Origin: Trichostrongylus colubriformis
Taxonomy: Eukaryota > Nematoda > Chromadorea > Rhabditida > Trichostrongylidae
Direction of reading: 5' to 3'
Assembly: GCA_963978905.1 (NCBI GenBank)
Contig: OZ022258.1
Coordinates: forward strand, 37,633,282-37,697,281
DNA: 64,000 nt
Shown here: positions 57,101 to 64,000 of the stretch, in pieces
Layout of the letters: every line of letters starts with the position of its first letter
Numbering within the stretch: position 1 is the stretch's first letter
Notes under the pieces: model-generated
Database searches by the model: none
What the model saw: only the letters and a program-made list of their open reading frames with translations
Told to the model about the DNA's origin: nothing
Position numbers and translations under genes: made by a program

Positions 57101-60100
57101 TCCGAGCAAGCGCCTCCTCCTAGCGTTTCCGGCGTCGTTTCGAGATCGCTCTCGGACAACCCGGTAATGAAACAACAAACTCACCCAAGATTCCACCAAC
57201 GGAGCAGCAGTTCGCGCCTCAATCACATGTGTCAGTAAGGGCGAATGAGTCTTACTTGACTCGATGTTCCTTATACGGCAGAAACTACAGCCGCGCACGT
57301 CGCCTTTACCGTAACTCGCACTGTGATACGAAAGGCAAGAGTTCATTGCTAATAGAAAGACACTCGTTTCGGTTATTCATTCGTGGCTTTCTTGTGGAAA
57401 TCCAGAATGACTCCAACACTTTACGTGACGAAACTTCCGTCTCGCACGCCAAAATAGAGCACATAACATCAAAGTCATTCCCGTTATGCTCCTCAACTTT
57501 ATGCTTGCCAAGTGGGGTGGTTATAAAACCACGTCTTTTCCCAGCTAGATGTTCTTTGATGCGTAAAGCCAGTACCCTCCCCGTTTCTCCAATATATGTG
57601 CTATTACAGGTCCTACATTGAAGCTCATAAATAACACAAGCCCTGTCACAATCTCCTGGCTTCCCGTAAGGACAAGTAATGCAATTTGGAGTTAGGCATT
57701 GCTTATCGTACAGTCTGTTGCGAACAAGTTGTCGTTTGATGTTGTCATTAGGGATATTCACTAGACAACATCATTTTTAACTGTGCTCGAACAATACTGC
57801 AGTTTATTTCTGCGCTAACCCTGTCGGAGATAAACGGAATGCATAAAGGTAATTTCCCTTGGCGTGGCGTTTGTCGTCGTTGGCCAGCATATGACGCTCT
57901 CTGGTGCGATGGTACCGCATAGCCATTTCTAGCAGCAATGCACAAGGCTAAACGTTTTGATTCCTGCTGTTCCTCACCACCAGTACACATACTGGTTGCT
58001 GTTGCGAACATGTTCTTAATGACCGCACGTTTCACAGCAGCAAGATGAGCTGACGTCGCATGAATCAAGATATTCATACAAAAGAAAAACAATCGACAAC
58101 TACGCCGAGGTTTCAACAAGGGAGAACATGGGAATTGGGTACAGCGTAAAACCTAGAGGCCCAGGAATGAGGTCATCTTGCTCAGTAATACTGAAGATCT
58201 ACAGGGGGTGCCAAAAAAGTAAAATGATAATTCGGATCATAGCAGCCTTGTCCGAACAGCAAGGGCTACGTGACTTCCATGAACCGATGGGCCAGTCCTT
58301 AGAAGCTCCCCACAAAAGACCTGCCACGGGAAATGACTCCACTTTCAAGCGGACCTTGATACCGCAGGTGCTCTGAAGCCCGACTGCGCCCACTGAAGGC
58401 TCCGTATTTTGATGAAGGTGGAATTAGTGAGCTACAGCTTGCTACTGCTTTTAGAGGGACATCTCGGGAAATTTCGCCCTGATACTTTTATCTCTTTCGT
58501 TTCCCTATGTTTTGTATACTTGGCGTATGAGCCTTGAGTAAAATTACTCTTTTTGGCTTTCACTGTAAATTCTTGGCCGTTACGAGGTCCTACCAAAACT
58601 TGAAGAAATACAATGGTGTGGCTTAGGTTACGGTCATGGAAAACGTGTTTTTGTTTTGATTTTTGGCGTCAAAAAATAAATATGTATCCATCGAGAGAAT
58701 TAGCGCAACCGGATTTGGGATATTCGCCATAATGCCGATGAAAATTATTGATCAGATTTTATGAATCGAAGAGTGGCAAGTTAGAAGCATCAGCTCACCG
58801 AAGCAACTGAGCTCGGTTGCTAGACTGAGGTTGTGTGTACTTACGACAAATTTTCGCGCGGTCGCGCTCGACGAGCGGCTCGACGGGTGCGAGTACTCGT
58901 GGCAGGGCATGGCAGCGTTCAAGCGAGGCAGTTTGGCATGGGTGGAGGAGGCAGTGTGGCATGGGTGGAACTGCAGAGGTGACGCAGCCACACTCTGCCG
59001 GACTCCCAAGGTCAAACGATTAGGCAAGTCGTACTGATGGCGCTGCTAGTGCGATGCCGCGAAGCAATTTTTGTCGTAAGTACACACACCCCTAGGCCGA
59101 GGCAGAGGTATGTAATATCGCCAAATATCACAAATTGCGGTTGCGTCGATCCTCGAGAATCTGAAAACGTTGAGCATGAGCACAGCCTCATTGTTGAAAC
59201 GATGGGACACATTTCCTGTTATTAGTTTGCTTTAATCGGTATTTCCTGCATTTCCATCTCTGAATCAAGAAGCTCTGCACTAGGAGATCCAGTTTTTTTT
59301 GGTGTACTGAATCTTTAATATTTCTATTGTAGTAATGCACACTCGTCTAAACTTGCACTAACTCCCCAAGGCTGAACAAAAGTTCTAATTCCCAATCGCT
59401 CTCTTTTTTCAGTGGTTTCGTAGTACATGGGGGTGAGAAATTTCCACACTTCTATTGTTTTTGAATTTAGAGCGAATTAAAGCTTGATCGATGCTTTGAC
59501 ATCTGTTTGGGGGAACCACGTGAGGAGAAAACAGAGCCAGGTCAGGTTATGTATTATCTATAAGCACATCTGCTGAAAATTATAATCCTTGATAGATAAC
59601 GTCATGAATTTAATGAAAATGGTCTCGATAAGCTGTTTTATTAGGAAGGGGAGTCTTGCTTTCTTCGTATGAGCAAGCGATCCACAGCAGTTCTAAGCGC
59701 TCTAGAGACCGGGGCCTCCTTTTGTGTGGGCCCACACCTCCAAGTGGTGAACTTCGCCGATCGATGACTGACTGGGTAAAGGTTTAGCTTTCCATGGAGC
59801 TTCAAAATGATACCTGAGTGGATCGATAGCTCTCGAATGCTTATTACAAATGTCAGTACCAAATTTGCAAAATGCCATTTTAGAGTAAATTAGAAGGGAC
59901 CTTAAGCTGCTTGCGATGAATCAATCATTACCACGTACTTTGCTTGGCGTGACTCATTAAAAGATCCATTCGAGGGGGCAAACTCAACGTTCACCACCTC
60001 TAGAGCAGAAGCGCTACCACAGTACCACGGCTGCTGTTGTCTTAAATACGTTAGACTCATGCTCATGCATTATTTCAAGCCAAGTACATCGCCAATGAGT

Positions 60101-62168
60101 CATCGCAAGCAAACTTTGGCCCCTCCTGACTCGCTTCGAGAAATTTTGTAATTCTGGTTTCCATAGTTGCGAACAGCATCCGAGGTCCGATGGACCCATT
60201 GAGGTCCCATTTTGAAATCCATGTGAAGTGAAGGCGCTTCCTTGGTGAGATGTGAAGTAATGGGAATGACATAAAATGGTGACTACGTTATCGTTCCATC
60301 GTATGACAGAGTCTCAAAGGAAATTAAGAAACGAGTTTTTCTGGTGCCCAAATATCTATGCCGTACTTACTTAACAAGGGCCACACGCAAAAATCCACGA
60401 AAAAATCCGGCTAATACAGTTCCCCAAAGTTGTAGCCGAGAGGACGGGACGTCAGAGAAAATGCCCTCCCGCCGTCCGCCGCGATGGAAGAGGAGTGGGA
60501 CTGCTTACGTAACTTTCCATTCACACTATGAGTCTTCGACTCATAGGGTGAGTGGACTACGGGGCGGGCATTTACTCTGAGGCCCGCTTCCTCGGCCATC
60601 ACTTTGAGGAGTTGTATTTTAGCCGGATTCTCGCTTTTCTCGAGAAACTTTGCAGGCTGATATTTTTAATTTTTGATAACTGCTGTTTATCGCCGCAGCT
60701 CGCGATGCGAAAGTTACTACAAGGATACTGAGTTATGGGCAAAATCTTCGGTGCCGGACGGGACTCGAACCCGCACTTCATCCTTTCCGGGGATATGTGC
60801 TAATCCATTACACTACCGACACCACCTTCACCTTAAATCAGCTTTTGAATGGTATATTTACCATAGCTTATCAGCACTTATCAACACGTTATACGTGTGA
60901 GTGCTGATAAGCTATGGTAAATGTACCATTTAAAAGCTGAGTTAAGGTGAAAGGGTTGTCGGTAGTGTAATGGATTAGCACATATCCCCGGAAAGGATGA
61001 AGTGCGGGTTCGAGTCCCGTCCGACACCGAAGCTTTTGCCCATAACTCAGCATCCCTGTAGTAACTTTTGCAGGCTGCCTTTATCAGGCAAATACAATAT
61101 GTATAAAGATATGGGTGACAGAGAAACTCATTTTCGCGTGCACGATTCTTTAATCTACTGGAATAACAAATTGCAGTGGCACGCCATTTTTGGTGATAAA
61201 AACGGCGATCGGTTAGAGTCAAAGGTCTTTATGAATGATATAATCGATGTATCGCAACTACTGCTTTTGAGTAGAAAGCAGCACATCGGTAAGATCGAAG
61301 AGACTGAATGGGTTCCGTAGTCTATTGTTTGAGCTTAAAGACAGTGTTCGCGATTATATGGGAGACAGGGAACGCCAAAAGAAGGCATGCACTGAAAAAT
61401 TACGGGGCTGAAAAGCCGATGTATGGCGAAATCCCCCGCAAAAGGCGCCCCCTTGAGCTGTGGTGGAGGCGGCCTCGTCAGGGCAAGCCGCCTTGGACAA
61501 GGGCAGCCCGCCTCCAGGCGACGTGATTAGGGGTTGGTCACGGTGCGGTTGGTCAAGGAGATCGGCAGGATTGAATGTATCGAGCGCGCTTTCTCACTTT
61601 TAGCTTGAAACTGACCACGTGGAAATAGATGCTGTCGCATTTCCGAACATCCCTTCATGCTTACGTCTTGGTAATGCCAGTGGAAAACCTATGCGGACTA
61701 CCCGCGTCTTGACGGAAAGGTCGTCCGCGCCCAGAACCAATGGTGGGAAGGGGTTCTATTTCTTGGGTTTTTGGCCACTTCCATTCGTTTTTTCTCCACT
61801 TTCCTGTTACTAGGCATCTTGGCTTTCATATTCACTACTTCTTATACTTCTCGTCCGAATTTTCCCGAAAGCTGCCTTTAACTACCCTTTCCATTGTCTC
61901 CGCTGCTCAATACCCCTGTTCGTTTTCCACCGCTATGAATTCCGTTGATAATGGAGTGAGTCTTTCACTAAGAAGTTTTCCAGTAGCCCATTTTGTGAAA
62001 AATACGAATAATGCTTCCCAGGTCAGCCTAAACTGAAACTGAACCATTCCAGAGAAGTCACAGTATGGCGAGAAGGAGGTTCAGAAAAATTACAATGACA
62101 TCCTGATTGAAAATATTCAAAAATTCTACAGATCGTATTCGTGGGGAGATGTCAGCTACTACCGCTGG
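45108..62168 (+). CDS. Unrecognised multi-exon gene (gene 2), partial
   Basis: Proposed exons: 45108-45162, 45591-45642, 45782-45954, 50559-50647, 50761-50805, 50867-50914, 51631-51742, 55239-55398, 62055-62168. Each piece lies between AG and GT and the leftover bases at every junction sum correctly, giving 282 codons with no stop. Upstream and downstream exons are missing, so the start and end are unknown. Visible character: a Ser/Thr-rich region (FGSFVSEAVDSVSTISSVSA), an acidic Tyr/Asp-rich segment (LYNGDLYFDSNDER), a helical segment (WREVYDIIVKNLANNPQELQ) and a Lys/Tyr-rich end. No signal peptide, membrane segment or named domain was recognised. Weak points are the donor at 50,647 and the joins 45,954-50,559 and 55,398-62,055. 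Confidence 0.6.
45591..45642 (+). CDS. Gene 2 exon b
   Basis: Reads (R)SQYLCRFSSSEQPNGME between GCGCAG and GTATGG, taking one base to complete Arg and ending in phase 0. Short, supported mainly by phase agreement on both sides. Confidence 0.5.
45782..45954 (+). CDS. Gene 2 exon c
   Basis: Reads AEQTTFGSFVSEAVDSVSTI, a Ser-rich helix-like run, and then GRTPLMWEILK before GCG|GTATAG. It starts in phase 0 after ATCGCAG and leaves CG. This is one of the most protein-like pieces of the gene. Confidence 0.72.
46193..47541 (-). mobile_element. 1.3-kb non-autonomous TIR element, copy B (reversed relative to copy A)
   Basis: Ends ACAAGGAAGGCCCATCAGGT and the near-complement, extending through TCATGGTGAGCTTT. 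Reversed, its interior follows copy A throughout, including CGTTTAGCAGTTACCAT and GATATCTCCAGTATTTTTGC. It lies in the 4.6-kb intron between gene 2 exons c and d. Confidence 0.87.
47635..47745 (+). repeat. Fragment of the TTAA GAATCGTCCAC MITE family
   Basis: AATTGTCCATGGGAAT, GGGCCACATACAAAGTTTCACGC (as family) and GAAATCCGGCTGAG match the left arm of the full copies. The right arm is missing. Confidence 0.6.
48014..48524. mobile_element. Tc1/mariner-end MITE, second type
   Basis: Ends TACAGTAGCGCTCAAAAGTA and the complement, with TA at the edges, followed by TTCGGC. The first bases are nearly those of the 7.7-kb MITE, but the interiors differ. A 110-codon ORF inside resembles no protein I know and lies across the AT-rich centre. 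Confidence 0.88.
48925..49430 (+). repeat. Interspersed repeat family R3, copy 2
   Basis: Contains CCTTCCCACCGTTGGTTCTA, ATACGACAGCATCTACTTTT and GGAGTGAGCTTCAAGCTAAA as in the 3.9-kb copy, plus an AGGCGGGATCGACC segment. The plus-strand ORF at 48,685-48,996 runs into it. Confidence 0.72.
49625..49805 (+). mobile_element. tRNA-derived SINE, family 2, single copy
   Basis: tRNA-like head with AATGGTGTAACGGATTAGC (A box) and GGGTTCGAATCTC (B box), then a body ending in AAAATCAGCAGG and an A/T-rich tail with ATCAAAAATC. Same layout as the arms at 60.7 and 61.0 kb, but not palindromic. Confidence 0.78.
50225..50450 (-). repeat. Fragment of repeat family R3
   Basis: TCTTATTTCTCGGGTTTTTG, TTTTCCTCACTTTCGTGA and TCCATATTCGGCCGGAATTA recur in order at 23.4 and 61.8 kb. 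Confidence 0.55.
50559..50647 (+). CDS. Gene 2 exon d
   Basis: After TTTTTCAG the frame that completes the leftover CG as Arg is open: STDQLLSRLPQPILTLTSVF and so on. The donor is uncertain. GT at 50,648 gives the phase needed by the next exon, but its context (G|GTGCCC) is weak. Confidence 0.45.
50761..50805 (+). CDS. Gene 2 exon e
   Basis: Only one frame is open in keeping with both neighbours: LYNGDLYFDSNDER, leaving A to complete Arg across a 61-base intron. Preceded by CACTCAG, followed by GTGAGA. Confidence 0.65.
50867..50914 (+). CDS. Gene 2 exon f
   Basis: Reads ADCIALSDIDTYSYL between TTTCTAG and G|GTGAGC, taking two bases from the left and leaving one G to the right, which gives Gly at the junction. 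Confidence 0.68.
   Translation, partial: ELTASLFRISTPTVI
51045..51215. repeat. Fragment of the GC-rich MITE group
   Basis: GGCAGGGCGTGGCTACGTG on the left and CACGCCCTGCCGGC on the right are inverted partners. The interior has CTTCACCTCTCCGCCTCTGC and CACTGCCTCGTTG as in related copies. Lies in the gene 2 intron between exons f and g. Confidence 0.55.
51631..51742 (+). CDS. Gene 2 exon g
   Basis: Reads (G)DKSVTQSGEQCLPWREVYD then IIVKNLANNPQELQAYQ, leaving AA before GTAGGT. The frame hits TAG just past the donor, so the splice is required. Strongly protein-like amphipathic helix. Confidence 0.75.
51743..53820. other. Gene 2 intron, no feature
   Basis: No repeat with clear ends. Short ORFs at 52.5-53.3 kb have no splice support. 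Confidence 0.4.
53821..54717 (-). mobile_element. mariner element with degenerate transposase
   Basis: Perfect-looking terminal repeats (GGTTGATTCATAATAAATCG and complement) with TA at each edge. On the minus strand, pieces of mariner transposase appear in different frames. A segment WWSVHGVEYWELL has Ser where the first catalytic Asp normally follows WW. YFQHDNV holds the second Asp, and PYSPDLAPSDFHLF and a C-terminal DLPIPWQNVIDKDGVYF follow. At 0.9 kb it is shorter than the usual 1.3 kb. Not functional. Confidence 0.92.
55239..55398 (+). CDS. Gene 2 exon h
   Basis: After TTTCTGCAG, one base completes Lys from the previous exon, then QMLPEEVMLHNKCRGLLLNP, KHPFVNLTRGLQGG and WCYYRKKIGKK before AAG|GTAGCT. 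Ends in phase 0. Confidence 0.78.
55482..55680 (+). repeat. Fragment of the TTAA AAAGGCACATTCC MITE
   Basis: Starts TTTAAAGGCACATTCCACGA and continues with CGTAGGCTGTACCTTTACAG, matching one arm of the 9.66-kb element. The other arm is absent. It begins 84 bases after gene 2 exon h. Confidence 0.7.
55681..57004. other. Presumed gene 2 intron, no feature
   Basis: No ORF or repeat recognised between the TTAA-MITE fragment and the Penelope-like element. Confidence 0.4.
57005..58119 (-). mobile_element. 3' part of a Penelope-like retroelement with GIY-YIG endonuclease
   Basis: Minus-strand ORFs in three frames tile the C-terminal region. 58,119-57,748 ends with KLPLCIPFISDRVSAEINCS. 57,761-57,306 has the Cys-rich CLTPNCITCPYG and CVIYELQCRTCNSTYIGETG followed by RIKEHLAG and HNGNDF, the Penelope-type GIY-YIG nuclease with its CCHH-like upstream knuckle. 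57,346-57,032 ends TFRPLKKTRRSKR. Two frameshifts and loss of the reverse transcriptase make it a dead 5'-truncated copy. The tail carries GTCGAAACGTTAGGCCAATA, typical of such 3' ends. Confidence 0.9.
58826..59095. mobile_element. GC-rich MITE, GTCTACTTACGACA type, copy 3
   Basis: Terminal repeats TGTGTGTACTTACGACAAA and TTTGTCGTAAGTACACACA surround a GC-rich interior with two imperfect repeats of GAGGCAGTKTGGCATGGGTG. Flanks CTAGACTGAGG and CTAGGCCGAGG are near-identical 11-base direct repeats, again Mutator-like in length. Confidence 0.87.
59640..59870 (-). repeat. Interspersed repeat family R4, copy 2
   Basis: Minus-strand sequence contains CGAGAGCTATCGATCCACTC and TTTGAAGCTCCATGGAAAGC, related to the 43.3-kb repeat. 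Confidence 0.5.
60080..60275 (+). repeat. Interspersed repeat family R4, copy 3
   Basis: CTCCTGACTCGCTTCGAGAA, TTCTGGTTTCCATAGTTG and CCCATTGAGGTCCCATTTTG follow the same order as in the 43.3-kb copy. Confidence 0.6.
60749..60822 (-). tRNA. tRNA-like pseudogene in a SINE (cloverleaf intact, anticodon loop abnormal)
   Basis: The minus strand folds by eye into a full cloverleaf: acceptor GTGTCGG/CCGGCAC with one G-T pair, D stem GTGT/GCAC, anticodon stem TATCC/GGATG and T stem GCGGG/CCCGT with loop TTCGAGT. The anticodon loop is CCGGAAA: nominal anticodon GGA, but position 33 is C, not the near-universal U. GGA would mean Ser, yet the long variable arm of tRNA-Ser is missing. Most likely a SINE head, not a working tRNA gene. 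Confidence 0.6.
60956..61027 (+). tRNA. Second tRNA-like pseudogene in the palindromic SINE
   Basis: Same body as the opposed copy (TAGTGTAATGG A box, GGTTCGAGTCC B box, same CCGGAAA anticodon loop), but the 5' acceptor strand has an extra T (GTTGTCGG), weakening the stem. Read as a SINE head. Confidence 0.55.
61400..61880 (-). repeat. Interspersed repeat family R3, copy 3 (reversed)
   Basis: Contains AGCTTGAAACTGACCACGTG, AGATGCTGTCGCATTTCCGA and CCAATGGTGGGAAGGGGTTC, reversed relative to the 3.9- and 49-kb copies. Confidence 0.7.
62055..62168 (+). CDS. Coding exon near the 3' end, probably gene 2
   Basis: Clear coding look: KSQYGEKEVQKNYNDILIEN then IQKFYRSYSWGDVSYYRW before TGG|GTATGC, with a stop just inside the intron. 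The acceptor may be ATTCCAG at 62,052 (two extra bases) or the AG at 62,054 (phase 0, compatible with the exon at 55,239). It could instead belong to another gene. Confidence 0.65.
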
Positions 62169-63554
62169 GTATGCTAGAGGATTTTCATTTTATAGACCTC
62201 AACCCTGTAGAATCTACACCAACACATATAAAACAGACCAGATCCTTACTCAATACCGTAGACGAGATGCAGAATCCGCTTTGAACTAAGAACACGATAA
62301 TTTGATTTTATGGAAGGTTGCGCATAATCCACTTACAGTTCCAACGAGTTCTTTTTGGCATAAAAGTATAAGTTGGTAGTTTTAAAGGTAGCAATGGCAA
62401 TGTATCACTACCTACTGACGTTTCTGTCCAAAATGTGTGCGATATACATCATGCTGTGATGGAACCGATGACTGTTTTTTGTACATATCGTTCCAGACTC
62501 ATAGAAAGCCCTAAAATTGTAACCTTTTCGTTTTTTCACACAACACTGGTGACTAGACCTCCTGGAACAGTGGTCGAAACATTTGCACGCCCCCCGCCAC
62601 GGGCGTTCATCCTGCTCCTTCCTAGAGAAGAACAGCCTTGCCTGGGAGAACTTCAAATCCTTCGTTAATTTGGGCTGTCGGTTTGCAGGGAAATAAGCGC
62701 GTAATTAAGTGCTTCCACGATCCAAATCGGAATCGATCTCTTTTATGAGCGCTTAGACTAACTTATTGTTGTGGTTGTTGATGGAGAATATTGTCAAAGG
62801 CACATTTCGCAATGATTTTGGTTAGACATTGCGTGCGAAAATGAATCCAGCAGTCTGAATGAAGGCTGTGGAGACGTGGCTGCGCGAACTTGACGGAATG
62901 TTGTCGAACTTTGTTTAATTTTCTAGCCGTTTTCTGAACGGTTATGCGCACATATGGCTGCCATGCACTAACACAGAAAATGCAACATTCCCGTGTACTG
63001 GGCCATCTACCTGTTCAGAAAGGAGGGCAAGTTTCCAAGGATGGGAATTTTTCAATTCATTCATTATTGTGACTTCATATGCTCTTGAGCAATGTTTTAG
63101 AAACCTTCCGACGACTCGTTTTCCGCGGAGTACTACCGAATGAGAGAACAAGTGAGTTATTAAAAGCGGGCCACTCACTGTTGTTTATACACTGTACAGA
63201 TAAAAGCCTCAGTCCGTTCTCGTCCATAACTGAAGTTTTGTTGCAGTGGACATGAAAGGGTCATAAAAGGGGGTCAAGTAGAGAATTCATGGTAGGAAAG
63301 CAACAGTATTCGCATTATGAAATATAAGATCGGTGACTTCCTTGACTTCCAGTCTTCCCAGTTCTGGGAGAAGGCAATCGCTGACCTGTCTATTAGGTGG
63401 GACAATGTTATAACTAACGGTGGTTATTATATTGTTGACTAGCTTGCATTAATTGCTGACAATGAGTTGTAAAGTGAAACAAAAAATCTCAACCTATTAA
63501 AACTTTTCGATCAACCTAATATGATGGCCATCGGGCAGTGAGCACAAGGCACAC
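62169..63554. other. No firm feature
   Basis: Both strands are open at about 62.41-62.67 kb (77 and 82 codons) with no recognised motif and no splice site that fits the phase left at 62,168. It may hide a further exon. Confidence 0.35.
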
Positions 63555-63835
63555 TCATATGTCCAAGAAAATGGTCGCTTTAATGCGACCCCCGCCCCTC
63601 AACGGGGGGCCCTCGTACGAACCCCCCCCCCCTTTCAATATCTAGCAAATTCTTTAGTATCGGTCCAATTGCATATTATCACTGAATATTTTATTGCTGT
63701 AATTTTGTATTAATCAATTGAATTCAATCGTAATTCTTAGATACATAACCGGGTCAGCTCTGAGATTACGATCCCCTAACCCACCCGTCAAATACGACCC
63801 CCTGTCGAGGAGTCGTCGAGCAGGATGTGCGATGA
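63555..63835 (+). repeat. Interspersed repeat, GTACGACC family, copy 4
   Basis: ATGTCCAAGAAAATGGTCGC, CGTACGAACCCC and AATACGACCCCCTGTCGAGG mirror the order of motifs in the other copies. Truncated or diverged towards the window end. Confidence 0.6.
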
Positions 63836-64000
63836 AGGACGAAACGACGATGGCAGGGAACACATAAAATCACAACGAAAGGCGAAAGGCATGAGAAGAG
63901 TGAGATACTGCTAGAGATCTTTTATTTTAGATCTTTTATGGATGCACTGGCACAGTTATCGTTCTCATTCTTTGGCTGCTCATGTGCTCCTACTTGCGTA

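Larger units (their letters stand above)
60660..61066. mobile_element. Palindromic tRNA-derived SINE (family 2) nested in a TTAA MITE
   Basis: Flanked by TTTGCAGGCTG duplications (60,649-60,659 and 61,067-61,077). Two opposed copies each have a tRNA-like unit and a body with CCCATAACTCAG. Only the left one keeps a tail with AAATTAAAAATAT (minus strand). Between them a second palindrome (ACCATAGCTTATCAGCACT and its complement) forms the axis. Confidence 0.88.
60324..61153. mobile_element. TTAA MITE (GAATCGTCCAC family), copy 4, split by a later insertion
   Basis: TTAA at both edges; right end ends CACGATTCTTTAA. The arms carry ATCCGGCTAATACAG and TTTTAGCCGGATTC in inverted order. Just past the second of these, the family sequence is interrupted after TTTGCAGGCTG and resumes with TTTGCAGGCTGCCTTTATC, so the 0.4-kb piece between is an insertion. 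Confidence 0.85.

Noticed and set aside
57229..57621. 130-codon plus-strand ORF
   Set aside because: Antisense to the recognised GIY-YIG nuclease frame.

Overview
This window looks like a piece of a nematode nuclear genome, most like a strongylid such as a hookworm. The evidence is a split MAGUK gene with worm-style splice sites (TTTCAG acceptors and many introns of 50-100 bases), very long repeat-filled introns, and dense non-autonomous DNA transposons, tRNA-derived SINEs, mariner/Tc1 relics and a Penelope-like retroelement. There are no operons, Shine-Dalgarno sites or long bacterial ORFs. The species assignment is inference.

Gene 1 (+ strand, about 5.3-38.75 kb) encodes the orthologue of PALS1/MPP5 (fly Stardust, worm MAGU-2), an apical-polarity scaffold. 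Fifteen exons from 30,842 to the stop at 38,751 join in frame. They give an N-terminal PALS1-like conserved region, an L27 domain, PDZ, SH3, hook and a catalytically degenerate guanylate kinase domain. Further upstream, exons at 29,182, 12,000 and about 5,267 are phase-compatible with it and would add a linker and an extra N-terminal PDZ module. Introns of 6.5 kb and 17 kb separate these exons and are packed with repeats.

Gene 2 (+ strand, 45.1-62.2 kb, probably open at both ends) is a multi-exon gene that I do not recognise. Eight short ORF pieces between canonical splice sites chain in one reading frame (282 codons including a ninth exon near 62.1 kb). No domain could be named.

The rest is repeat. 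0.5-4.4 kb: short hairpins and interspersed repeats. 6-12 kb: Tc1-end and TTAA-end MITEs. 17-20 kb: two tRNA-derived SINEs, one with a Tc1-like element nested inside. 20.7-22.6 kb: a 1.9-kb fold-back element. 26.8-27.6 kb: a transposase fragment split by a SINE. 28-34 kb: three copies of a palindromic TTAA MITE, one inside the PDZ-coding region's intron. 38-47.5 kb: two inverted copies of a 1.3-kb TIR element, a 1.2-kb hairpin element with related ends, and GC-rich MITEs. 48-49.5 kb: a second Tc1-end MITE. 53.8-54.7 kb: a mariner relic. 57-58.1 kb: the 3' end of a Penelope-like element with a GIY-YIG nuclease. 60.3-61.2 kb: a TTAA MITE carrying a palindromic pair of tRNA-like sequences.

I found no evidence for a novel defence or enzymatic system. 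The most unusual points are the extra N-terminal PDZ attached to a PALS1 orthologue, the unidentified gene 2, and a set of nested insertions whose target-site duplications can be read directly.
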